Positions 1 to 5,928 of a stretch of DNA of 5,987 nt are shown here, in pieces. The DNA is from CAZPAV01 sp964584755 (GTDB lineage Bacteria; Actinomycetota; Acidimicrobiia; Spongiisociales; UBA5794). The notes under the pieces are model-generated. The model did no database searches. It worked only from the letters and a program-made list of their open reading frames with translations, and was not told where the DNA came from. The stretch is taken from contig CAZPAV010000080.1 of assembly GCA_964584755.1 (NCBI GenBank), positions 1 through 5,987 on the forward strand, read 5' to 3'. Numbering within the stretch: the first letter of the stretch is position 1; each line of letters starts with the position of its first letter. The translations under genes and the position numbers were made by a program.

Positions 1-120
1 GGGCGCGGGGGCGGGGGGGGGGGGGGAGCGGGGGGGTGGGGGGCGGGGGGCGGCGGGGGAGCGGGGGGGGGGCGGCGGGGGGTGGGGGGGGCGGCGGGGT
101 GGGGCGGGCGCGGGGGGGCG
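1..120. other. Poly-G-dominated contig end, probable sequencing artefact
   Basis: By hand count these 120 bases hold 99 G, 16 C, 3 T and 2 A, with G runs longer than ten bases. The neighbouring sequence is GC-rich but has C and G in comparable amounts and normal codon structure. One-sided G excess at a contig end is what two-colour Illumina chemistry gives when signal is lost and G is called by default. The adapter at the other end of the window also points to untrimmed short reads. Translated, the stretch gives only Gly, Arg, Ala and a few other residues, with no family signal. The boundary is approximate: between about 118 and 140 the sequence changes to ordinary GC-rich coding DNA. A genuine G-rich tract is possible but less likely. 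Confidence 0.8.
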
Positions 121-1205
121 GGCGGCGGCCGGCGGCGGCCGGGGTGCTCGTCTGGGCCCACGTGGTGCTCCTCGTCGCCGGCGCGACACCCATCCACGGG
201 GCGGTGGAGCTGGCGGGCGCCGTACGCGACGAGCTGGCGATCCAGCTCTACGGCGGGACGGCGTGGGGGGTGCTGCTGCCGGGGCTGCTCCTGGCCTTGG
301 GGTGGGCGGCGCTGCGGCGCGACGACGCGGCGGCGTTCGCCGGGACGCTCCTCGTCGCCGTGGGGGTGGCGCTCCTCCTCGACGCCGCCGCCACCGGGCT
401 GGGGGTCCGCAACGCCTACCTCCTGCTGCCGGGGCTCGCCCTCCTCCTCGCCTCGGCGACGGAGGCGGCGCTCGGGACGGGACGGCGCCTCCTCGCCGCC
501 GGGGCGGTCGTCGTCGTGGCGGGGGTGCTGCTCGGGTCGGTGCAGGCGACCGAGCGCCTCGACACCCGGGCGCGGGTGCAGGACCTGACGCTCGAGGGCC
601 CGGTGACGGTGGCGGCCGCCTCCTGGCTGGCGGGCCACGCCGCGGGGGAGACGGTCGCGGGGACGCCCCTGGCGTTCTCGTCGCTGTGGCGGCTGGCGGA
701 CGCCGGCTTCCGCCCCCGGCTCGTGCCGTTCCTCGTGGCGGCTCCCGCCGGCGGGGAGTTCCGGGAGCGGGTCGACTGGGCGGGGACGGTGCCGGCCGCT
801 CCGGTGTCCGGGGAGCAGGTGACCGGCCTCCACGTGACCCGGACGCGCCGGGGCGCGGTGGCGGCCGGTCTGCTCGCCGAGCTCCTCGACGGGAGCGGCG
901 CCCGGTACCTCGTCGTCACCGGGAACGCCCGCTTCCCGAGCTCGGTCTTCGACGGCGGCATCCTCCTCCCGCTGCTGGAGGCGTCGCCGAGCGCCCGGGC
1001 GGTGTACCGGTCGGACCCGGCGGCCGCCCAGTGGGTGGTCGTGTACGCGCTGCGGCGTCCGTTCCTGCCGGGGTCGGTGCCGCGGCTCGTCCACGTGGCC
1101 TTCGGGGAGGTGGAACCGTCGCCGCTGCCGGGGGCGACGGTCCTCGACGACGCCGCCTACGCGGCGCTCGTCCGCGACGTGATGGGCGGCCGCTTGTCTC
1201 CTTGA
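3..1205 (+). CDS. GT-C-like membrane protein with soluble C-terminal domain, 5' end missing
   Basis: The frame is open from the left edge to a TGA at 1203-1205, but its first 40 or so codons lie in the poly-G stretch, so the true start is not in the window. A GTG at 36 lies inside that stretch and should not be taken as the start. Numbering from that GTG, hydrophobic segments lie near residues 36-50, 77-93, 99-116, 127-146 and 151-168, followed by about 220 mostly soluble residues (171-389). The junction WLAGHAAGETVAGTP (197-211) and later GARYLVVTG (289-297) follow a pattern common after the last membrane helix of GT-C glycosyltransferases, where a 'W-L...vl..p' start leads to a '..yvVv.g' strand. 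That pattern is recalled family knowledge, not a search result. The catalytic N-terminal loop is absent, so activity and substrate cannot be judged. It is the first of three same-strand glycan genes. Other large polytopic proteins with an extracytoplasmic tail remain possible. Confidence 0.6.
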   Translation, partial: ARGRGGGGSGGVGGGGRRGSGGGAAGGGGGGGVGRARGGGRRPAAAGVLVWAHVVLLVAGATPIHGAVELAGAVRDELAIQLYGGTAWGVLLPGLLLALGWAALRRDDAAAFAGTLLVAVGVALLLDAAATGLGVRNAYLLLPGLALLLASATEAALGTGRRLLAAGAVVVVAGVLLGSVQATERLDTRARVQDLTLEGPVTVAAASWLAGHAAGETVAGTPLAFSSLWRLADAGFRPRLVPFLVAAPAGGEFRERVDWAGTVPAAPVSGEQVTGLHVTRTRRGAVAAGLLAELLDGSGARYLVVTGNARFPSSVFDGGILLPLLEASPSARAVYRSDPAAAQWVVVYALRRPFLPGSVPRLVHVAFGEVEPSPLPGATVLDDAAYAALVRDVMGGRLSP

Positions 1206-1208
1206 GGA
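1204..1208 (+). promoter_or_regulatory. Shine-Dalgarno GAGGA for the mini-ORF at 1215
   Basis: GAGGA overlaps the TGA stop of the upstream gene and sits 6 bases before an ATG at 1215. It is the best ribosome binding site in the gap between the first two genes. The GTG at 1259 that starts the large downstream frame has no comparable site close to it. Confidence 0.45.
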
Positions 1209-1214
1209 CGTACC

Positions 1215-1262
1215 ATGCGGCGACCGTCCTGCGCCGAGCAGCATCGAGCCGAGCCACCGTGA
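1215..1262 (+). CDS. Possible 15-codon coupling mini-ORF
   Basis: An ATG at 1215 with a well-placed GAGGA opens a 15-codon frame, MRRPSCAEQHRAEPP, ending in TGA at 1260-1262. This stop overlaps the GTG start (1259-1261) of the O-antigen ligase/polymerase-type gene as GTGA, the usual arrangement for translational coupling. The large gene lacks a good ribosome binding site of its own, so translation of the mini-ORF could deliver ribosomes to it. The peptide resembles nothing I recognise. Alternatives are that it is fortuitous, or that an indel in 1215-1259 hides an in-frame ATG start for the large gene. Confidence 0.3.
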   Translation: MRRPSCAEQHRAEPP

Positions 1263-2740
1263 CCACCTCGCCGCGAGCCACCTCCCTCTCCGTCCCACCC
1301 GGCCGGGTGTTCGGGCTCGTCGCCGGGCTCCTCGGGGTGTGGGTGGCGGCGGTGGTGGTGGGGAGGGTGTCGCATCCCGCCGGTGCGGTGGTGGGGATCG
1401 CCGGTGCCGTCGGGGTGCTCGCCTTCCACGGGCGGGCCTGGATCCTCTCCGCGTTGCGGGAGGCGGGGATGCTCGCCGACCCGGTCCTGTGGGGCGTCGC
1501 CGTGGTGGCGGCGGCGCCGTTCTTCCCGGGACGTCTCGGTCCGAACGTCTTCGGGGTCTCGGTCGACGACCTGCCGCTCTTCGTCGGGACGGTCCTCGTC
1601 GCGGTGGGGGTGTGGCGGGTCGAGGGCCTGCGCCGGCTCTTCGCGCCGGTGGCGTGGCCGCTGTACGGGTTCGCCTTGTGGAGCGCGGTGGCGCTCGTCT
1701 CCCACGGGGACGCCGCCGCCGGCGGGCGGGCCCTGGTGCGCTGGGGGGTGATCGCGGTCCTCTTCGCCGGGGTGGTCGTCGTCGCCCGGCGTCCCGGGTA
1801 CGGACGGGTCGTGGTGGGGGCGGTGCTCCTCTTCGGGCTCCTCCAGGCGCTCTTCGGCCTGTGGGCGTACTACGCGGATTGGACGATGAACACCTCGGCA
1901 CGGCTCTACCACGTCGGACTGCAGCGGTGGCGCCCCTGGGAGGACCTGCGGCTCGTCTCGCCGGGACGCATCACCGGGTCGCTGGGGGTGGCGTCGAACT
2001 TCTTCGGGGGGTTGATGATCGTCCCGACGGTCCTCGCCGTGGGGCTGTTCGCCGGGGTGGAGGACCGGCGTCTGCAGGCGGCGGCGGCGGCGACGGCGTT
2101 CGTCGGGTTCTTCGCGCTGGTGCTGAGCTTCACCCGGGCGTCGATCCTCGGGGCCGCCGTCGGCTTCCTCGTCGTCGTGGTGGTGACGCGGCGCATCCGG
2201 GTGGTGCCGTTGGTGCTCGTGCTCGTGCTCGCCGCCGGGCTGGCGACGCCGATCGTGCAGCGCCTCGGGGTGGGGAACAACCGGGCGACGCTGCTGCGCA
2301 CCGCGGTGGAGCTGGTGCGGGGCAGTCCCCTCACCGGGGTGGGGGAGTTCGAGGAAGGGGCCCGCAGCAGCCTCACCCCCGAGCAGCTCCGCCAGGTGGC
2401 GAACCAGCGGGGCGAGGTCATCACTCCGCACGACTCCTTCCTGCGCGCCGCCACCGAGACGGGCATCCCCGGCGGGATCCTCCTCTTCCTCGCCGCGGTC
2501 CTCCCCGGGGTGGTGGTGCTGGCCGCCGCGTTCCGGGACCGGCCGGAGCGGTTCCTCCTGGCGGGGATCGCCGGCGCCCTCGCCGGTTTCGGCCTGCAGA
2601 CGTTCTCGAACAACCTGCTGCACATCCCCAACGTGTCCCCCTCCTACTGGCTCGTCGCCGCCGCCGGGGTGGGGGTCGCCGCCGCCTGGGGTGGGCGCCG
2701 CGGCGCCGGCGCGGAGTCGGCGCGTCTCGGGACGACGTGA
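1259..2740 (+). CDS. O-antigen ligase/polymerase-type membrane protein (Wzy/WaaL-like)
   Basis: A 493-residue polytopic protein of the O-antigen ligase/polymerase type. Family members either polymerise undecaprenyl-linked glycan repeats or move a finished glycan to its acceptor, on the outer face of the cytoplasmic membrane. Hydrophobic helices fill most of residues 17-205 and 248-335. Family-like motifs are GRITGSLGVASNFFGG (236-251), LSFTRASILGA (289-299), SPLTGVGEFEE (356-366) and TPHDSFLRAATETGIPGG (389-406). The last corresponds to the conserved 'H-(N/D)-x-(F/Y)-L...ETG..G' stretch at the end of the large periplasmic loop, roughly 336-405, followed by the final helices. The length is normal for the family. 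I chose GTG 1259 because it gives a short N-terminus before the first helix and overlaps the mini-ORF stop. A TTG at 1202, overlapping the upstream stop as TTGA, would add 19 residues. Sequence alone does not separate polymerase from ligase. Confidence 0.85.
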   Translation: MTTSPRATSLSVPPGRVFGLVAGLLGVWVAAVVVGRVSHPAGAVVGIAGAVGVLAFHGRAWILSALREAGMLADPVLWGVAVVAAAPFFPGRLGPNVFGVSVDDLPLFVGTVLVAVGVWRVEGLRRLFAPVAWPLYGFALWSAVALVSHGDAAAGGRALVRWGVIAVLFAGVVVVARRPGYGRVVVGAVLLFGLLQALFGLWAYYADWTMNTSARLYHVGLQRWRPWEDLRLVSPGRITGSLGVASNFFGGLMIVPTVLAVGLFAGVEDRRLQAAAAATAFVGFFALVLSFTRASILGAAVGFLVVVVVTRRIRVVPLVLVLVLAAGLATPIVQRLGVGNNRATLLRTAVELVRGSPLTGVGEFEEGARSSLTPEQLRQVANQRGEVITPHDSFLRAATETGIPGGILLFLAAVLPGVVVLAAAFRDRPERFLLAGIAGALAGFGLQTFSNNLLHIPNVSPSYWLVAAAGVGVAAAWGGRRGAGAESARLGTT

Positions 2741-2765
2741 GCGGCCGGGTCGGCTCCGCCTCCGC

Positions 2766-2771
2766 TACTGT
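2766..2771 (+). promoter_or_regulatory. Possible -10 element TACTGT before the GT2 gene
   Basis: The 78-base gap between the second and third genes contains TACTGT, which fits the loose TAnnnT -10 pattern of actinobacterial housekeeping promoters. It would place a transcript start about 40-45 bases before the ATG at 2819. No convincing -35 box lies 17-19 bases upstream, so this is weak. Read-through from the upstream genes would serve equally well. Confidence 0.22.
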
Positions 2772-2803
2772 CGGGACGGTGAGCGCACCGGCCGCCGGCT
2801 GAG

Positions 2804-2809
2804 AGGAGG
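2804..2809 (+). promoter_or_regulatory. Shine-Dalgarno AGGAGG deciding the ATG at 2819
   Basis: A full AGGAGG lies 9 bases before the ATG at 2819 and fixes that codon as the start of the DUF2304-GT2 gene. It is the strongest ribosome binding site in the window. Confidence 0.8.
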
Positions 2810-2818
2810 CTGCGGGCG

Positions 2819-3889
2819 ATGCCCGAGATCCGCGTCATCGGAGGCGTCTTCGGCACCGTGGCGGTGCTCATCGCCGTCGCCGGGCTGCGCCGCCACCGGG
2901 TCGGGGGGGTGCTGCGGGCCCGCGACCTCGCCACCTTCGTCGTCGGTGTGGGGCTCCTCGCCTTGGCGGTGTTCCCCCGCTGGTTCGATCATCTCGCCGC
3001 GTTCGTCGGGGTGCACTCCCTGGAGGGACGCCGGGTCGCCATCGTCACCGTGTTGGGGTTCGTCGTCTTGGGGTGGGCGCTGTTCGCCGCGGTGGGGAGG
3101 ATCGGGCGGCTGCAGCAGGACGTCGGCGAGTTGGCGGCGGCTCTGGCCCGCCGGGTGCCGGCGGCGGCGCGCCTGGGGGAGGAGCCGGAGGGGTTCGTCG
3201 CCGTGGTGGTTCCCGCCTTCGACGAGGCCGACGCCCTCCCCGGGGTGCTGCGGGCGGTCCCGCGGGAGGTGGCGGGACGCCCGGTGCGGGTCGTGGTCGT
3301 CTCCGACGGCTCCACGGACGCCACGGTGGAGGTGGCGGGCCGGTTCGCCGACGTCGTGCTCGACCGTCCGCTGCGGCGGGGGTCGGGCGCGGCGGTGCGC
3401 ACCGGGATGGCGTTCGCGCTCGAACGTGGCGCCGAGATCGTCGTCACCCTCGACGGCGACGGGCAGCACGATCCCGGGGAGATCCCGGCGCTGGTGGCGC
3501 CGCTGCTGCGGGGGGAGGCGGAGCTGGCCCAGGGGGTCCGCCGGGTGAACAGCGCCGCGGTGTCGGGGCAGCGGGTGCGGGCCGTCGGGGTGCGGTTCTT
3601 CTCCTGGGTGATGGGGGCGCTGGTGGGGGTCGAGACGAACGACCCGTCGAACGGCTTCCGGGCCATCCGGGCCGACGCCTGCCGCCGGCTCTCCCTCACC
3701 GAGGATCAGTTCTACGTCGGGGAGTTGCTGGTGCGCAGCGCCCGGGAGCGGCTCCGCACCGTGGAGGTGCCGGTGACGGTGGCGCCCCGCAGCCACGGCG
3801 AGTCGAAGAAGCCGGACGCGGTCGCCTACGGCTGGGGGTTCGCCGGGGGGATCGTCCGGGCGATGTTCCGTTCCCGTTCGGGGCGGTGA
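2819..3889 (+). CDS. DUF2304-like/GT2 fusion, polyprenyl-phosphate sugar synthase type
   Basis: A 356-residue protein with two parts. Residues 1-112 hold three hydrophobic helices (about 5-22, 37-52 and 74-92) and a short, possibly coiled, stretch (93-112). FPRWFDHLAAFVGV (52-65) matches my recollection of DUF2304. Residues 125-350 form a GT2 (GT-A fold) domain like dolichyl/polyprenyl-phosphate mannose synthases, with VVVPAFDEADALPGVL (129-144), VVVSDGSTDAT (159-169), the metal-binding DGD in LDGDGQHDP (211-219; D212, D214), DPSNGFRAIRADA (275-287) and RSHGESKKP (324-332). All expected GT2 motifs are present, so the enzyme should be active. The family moves a sugar from a nucleotide sugar to polyprenyl phosphate on the cytoplasmic face, making donors for GT-C enzymes such as those suggested by its neighbours. 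DUF2304 is usually a separate small protein beside a GT2; here it seems to supply the membrane anchor. The sugar cannot be told from sequence. Confidence 0.88.
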   Translation: MPEIRVIGGVFGTVAVLIAVAGLRRHRVGGVLRARDLATFVVGVGLLALAVFPRWFDHLAAFVGVHSLEGRRVAIVTVLGFVVLGWALFAAVGRIGRLQQDVGELAAALARRVPAAARLGEEPEGFVAVVVPAFDEADALPGVLRAVPREVAGRPVRVVVVSDGSTDATVEVAGRFADVVLDRPLRRGSGAAVRTGMAFALERGAEIVVTLDGDGQHDPGEIPALVAPLLRGEAELAQGVRRVNSAAVSGQRVRAVGVRFFSWVMGALVGVETNDPSNGFRAIRADACRRLSLTEDQFYVGELLVRSARERLRTVEVPVTVAPRSHGESKKPDAVAYGWGFAGGIVRAMFRSRSGR

Positions 3890-3914
3890 GGGGCGTCAGC
3901 GCCGGGCGGTGAGG
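3881..3914. repeat. 11-base direct repeat spanning the convergent stop codons
   Basis: GGGCGGTGAGG occurs at 3881-3891 and again at 3904-3914. The first copy contains the TGA of the plus-strand GT2 gene; the second lies in the last codons of the minus-strand gene. Between them GGCG-TCAG-CGCC (3892-3903) could form only a 4-base stem. I see no T-tract or long stem, so no intrinsic terminator is evident. At this GC content the repeat may be chance. Confidence 0.35.
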
Positions 3915-5812
3915 CGCAGCAGCCAGGCGGCGCCGAGGTCCCGGACCTCGACGCGGAAAGGGGCGGACGCCGGCCGGTCGGGGACGGCACCGAGGGGGAG
4001 GCCGGGTGCGACCTGTCGCAGCACGGTGAAGATCGTCACCGGACGGGCGGCTCCGGCGCGGGTGTCGGCGGAGACGGTCACCCCGTCGCCGACGAACCGT
4101 TTCGAGGCGAAGAAGAGCACGGGATGCTCGTCGAGGCCGAGGCGTTCGAGGACGGCGGCGAGCGCCTCCGGGGTGGGGGCGGTGACGGCGTCGGCGATGA
4201 GCGCGCCGTCGGTGACGACCCGGTCGGCGCCGGCGAAGAGGAGGAGCGTGACCTCGTTGAAGGGGCTGAGGAGGACGGCCGACTCGGTGGCGGCCGTAGC
4301 GACGGCACGCCGGGCGGCGACGATCTGCGCCGGCGCGAACGGGGTGGGTTTCCGGTAGTGGACGACGGGGGGGACGGTGGCGGCGAGGAGGGCGCCGAGG
4401 AGGAGGACGGTGGTCGTGCGCGTGCCACCTCGCCATGCGGCGTGGGTGACGGCGGCGACGCCGAGACCGCCGAGGACGGCGGTGGCGAACGCCAGGTGGA
4501 CGACGAGGCGGACCGTCGGCAGCGGGGCTCCGGCGGCGGCGAGAGCGACGACGCCGGCGGCGACGGCGAGGACGGGAGCGAGGAGGATCGCGGCGGGACG
4601 GAAGGCCCGGGTGTGGAGCACGCACCACGCCCCCACCGGGGTGGCGGCGAGGGCGACGACGCCGAGGTCGCCGGGGCGGATGCCGCGTCGCCAGATGTTC
4701 GCCGCCGGGTCTCCGGGAGCGAGGGTTCCGGCGAGTCCGGCGAGCTGGACGTGGGTGAACCCGGGGAGGAAGCGGGTGAGGATCGGCGCGGCGAAGGGGA
4801 GGGTGAAGACGCCGAGGAGCCCGAGGGCGGCGGCCGCGGTCCGGAGGGGGAGACGCCGCCGGGCGACGTCGCCGGCGGCGGCGACGAGCCAGGCGACGAG
4901 GGCGAGCGCCCCGACGAGGAGGTGGGTCTGGAGGGCGGCACCGGCGAGGAGTGCGGCGAGGACGGTGACGCCGCCGGGCCGGGGTGCGGGCCGGAGGAGG
5001 AGCAGGAGCAGTCCGAGGAGGAGGACGATGGCGACGTTCTCCCGGATGTACATGACGAACCGGGTCATGACGAACGGGGTGGACACGAACAGGACGGCGG
5101 CGGCGACGCCGGCGAGGCGGTCGCCGAAGCCGCGGCGGACGACGAGGAGGACGAGCGCGGCGGCGGCAGCGAGGAGGAGCGGTCCGCCGTAGCGGACGAT
5201 CCCGGCGACGCTCGGGCCCCCGAGTTGAGGGACGGCGGCGGTGAGGTAGTAGGCGCCGCCGGCGATCTGACTGGCGTGGTTGTAGGGGACGTCGGGGAAG
5301 GCGAGCGGGGAGACGGGGTGGGTGGCGAGACGCTGGGCGTAGGCAGCCATGGTGAAGGGGTCGTACCCGAGGTAGGCGCCGACGTGGGTGACGGCGCCGA
5401 GGAGGAGCCCGCCGAGGGCGCCGACGGCGAGCACCGCGATCCGGTCGAGGGCAGGCGCCGGGGTGAAGCGGTGGGTGCGCCCTCCGGGGAGGGCGGCGAG
5501 GACGGCGGTGCCGGCGACGAGGGCGAGGAGGAGCGGCGGGCGGAGGTCGCCGGGGGCGGGGAGGGCGACGAGGGCGGCGAGCAGGGTGAGGAGCGCCGTG
5601 CCGGCGGCGGCGGCGAGGACCGGCGCCGCGGCGGTGTCGATGGGGATGCGGAGCGCCCGCAGCAGCGTGTCGCCGGCGAGGAGGAGGACGGCGACGGCGA
5701 CGGCGAGGTGGAGGGCGTCGGCGGCGGGCCCGGTGCCGGGGACGGCCACACCGATCCCGACGGCGCCGAGGAGCGCCGCCGGGCGCCACAGGGGGGCGAG
5801 GCGGGCGGTCAC
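3896..5812 (-). CDS. GT-C-type polytopic membrane glycosyltransferase-like protein
   Basis: A 638-residue protein with about 13 hydrophobic segments between residues 10 and 482, then a soluble C-terminal region (about 485-638). A hydrophilic loop at 147-205 contains YDPFTMAAYAQRL (150-162) and FPDVPYNHAS (172-181). An Asp in a Y/F-D-P setting in the first large outside loop is typical of GT-C enzymes, including STT3-like ones, and makes D151 the candidate catalytic base. RFVMYIRENVAI (251-262) is a second conserved-looking charged patch between helices. The C-terminal AATESAVLLSPFNE (507-520) and HPVLFFASKRF (563-573) fit the usual GT-C pattern after the last helix. Such enzymes use polyprenyl-phosphate sugars on the outer membrane face. 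Four or five helices precede the presumed catalytic loop, more than the single helix of classical GT-C proteins. The GTG start at 5812 overlaps the upstream stop as GTGA, so translation is probably coupled. Substrate unknown; a non-catalytic polytopic protein is possible. Confidence 0.68.
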   Translation of the reverse strand: MTARLAPLWRPAALLGAVGIGVAVPGTGPAADALHLAVAVAVLLLAGDTLLRALRIPIDTAAAPVLAAAAGTALLTLLAALVALPAPGDLRPPLLLALVAGTAVLAALPGGRTHRFTPAPALDRIAVLAVGALGGLLLGAVTHVGAYLGYDPFTMAAYAQRLATHPVSPLAFPDVPYNHASQIAGGAYYLTAAVPQLGGPSVAGIVRYGGPLLLAAAAALVLLVVRRGFGDRLAGVAAAVLFVSTPFVMTRFVMYIRENVAIVLLLGLLLLLLRPAPRPGGVTVLAALLAGAALQTHLLVGALALVAWLVAAAGDVARRRLPLRTAAAALGLLGVFTLPFAAPILTRFLPGFTHVQLAGLAGTLAPGDPAANIWRRGIRPGDLGVVALAATPVGAWCVLHTRAFRPAAILLAPVLAVAAGVVALAAAGAPLPTVRLVVHLAFATAVLGGLGVAAVTHAAWRGGTRTTTVLLLGALLAATVPPVVHYRKPTPFAPAQIVAARRAVATAATESAVLLSPFNEVTLLLFAGADRVVTDGALIADAVTAPTPEALAAVLERLGLDEHPVLFFASKRFVGDGVTVSADTRAGAARPVTIFTVLRQVAPGLPLGAVPDRPASAPFRVEVRDLGAAWLLRLTARR

Positions 5813-5928
5813 GTCCCGCCCCGGTAGCGGGTGCGGTAGGCGTTCGCCACGTGCCGTGGGCGACGACCGGCGACGCGCCGGCGGGCGGCGGCTCCCATGG
5901 CCGCGGCCCGGTCGGGGTGGTCGAGGAG
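5809..5928 (-). CDS. C-terminal fragment of a GT4-type glycosyltransferase, cut by the contig end
   Basis: Only the last 39 codons and the TGA (5811-5809) are present; the gene runs off the genomic sequence where the adapter begins at 5929. It reads LLDHPDRAAAMGAAARRRVA and ends ANAYRTRYRGGT. A short 'L-L-D-x-P-x...MG.AAR.RV' helix followed by a final helix with an aromatic residue and basic residues is the customary C-terminus of GT4 (glycosyltransferase group 1, GT-B fold) enzymes. These transfer sugars from nucleotide donors in the cytoplasm. The stop overlaps the GTG start of the GT-C-type gene by 4 bases, indicating one operon. The call rests on this tail alone, so another protein family with a similar basic C-terminal helix is possible. 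Confidence 0.55.
   Translation of the reverse strand, partial: LLDHPDRAAAMGAAARRRVAGRRPRHVANAYRTRYRGGT

Noticed and set aside
1..120. G-quadruplex or biological low-complexity element
   Set aside because: The G runs would allow quadruplex formation on paper, but the contig-end position, the loss of normal C content and the adapter at the other end make a base-calling artefact the better explanation.
263..1258. Extension of the O-antigen ligase/polymerase frame upstream of 1259, overlapping the first gene
   Set aside because: The frame is open but encodes Arg/Gly/Pro-rich low complexity, while the overlapping frame encodes ordered membrane helices and a soluble domain. Only TTG 1202 or GTG 1259 is a realistic start.
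1157..2623. Long minus-strand frame opposite the O-antigen ligase/polymerase gene
   Set aside because: His/Arg/Pro/Glu-rich product with no family features, antisense to a well-supported gene. Stop codons are scarce in every frame at this GC content.
1339..2802. Second plus-strand frame overlapping the O-antigen ligase/polymerase gene
   Set aside because: Gly/Arg-rich frame-shifted shadow. The motifs and membrane helices lie in the 1259-2740 frame.
2779..2802. Seven-residue GTG frame (MSAPAAG) before the GT2 gene
   Set aside because: Too short, no ribosome site of its own, and its stop does not overlap the next start. The downstream gene has its own strong AGGAGG.
4990..5035. GAGGAGGAG-like tandem triplets
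   Set aside because: They are the complement of Leu codons in a poly-Leu membrane helix (around residues 264-273), so coding composition explains them rather than a regulatory or satellite repeat.
4124..5827. Long plus-strand open frame opposite the GT-C-like gene, rich in Glu, Gly and Asp
   Set aside because: It is antisense to a clear membrane protein. Its acidic low-complexity composition is what Leu/Ala/Pro-rich GC-rich codons give when read on the other strand. No domain pattern and no good start site.
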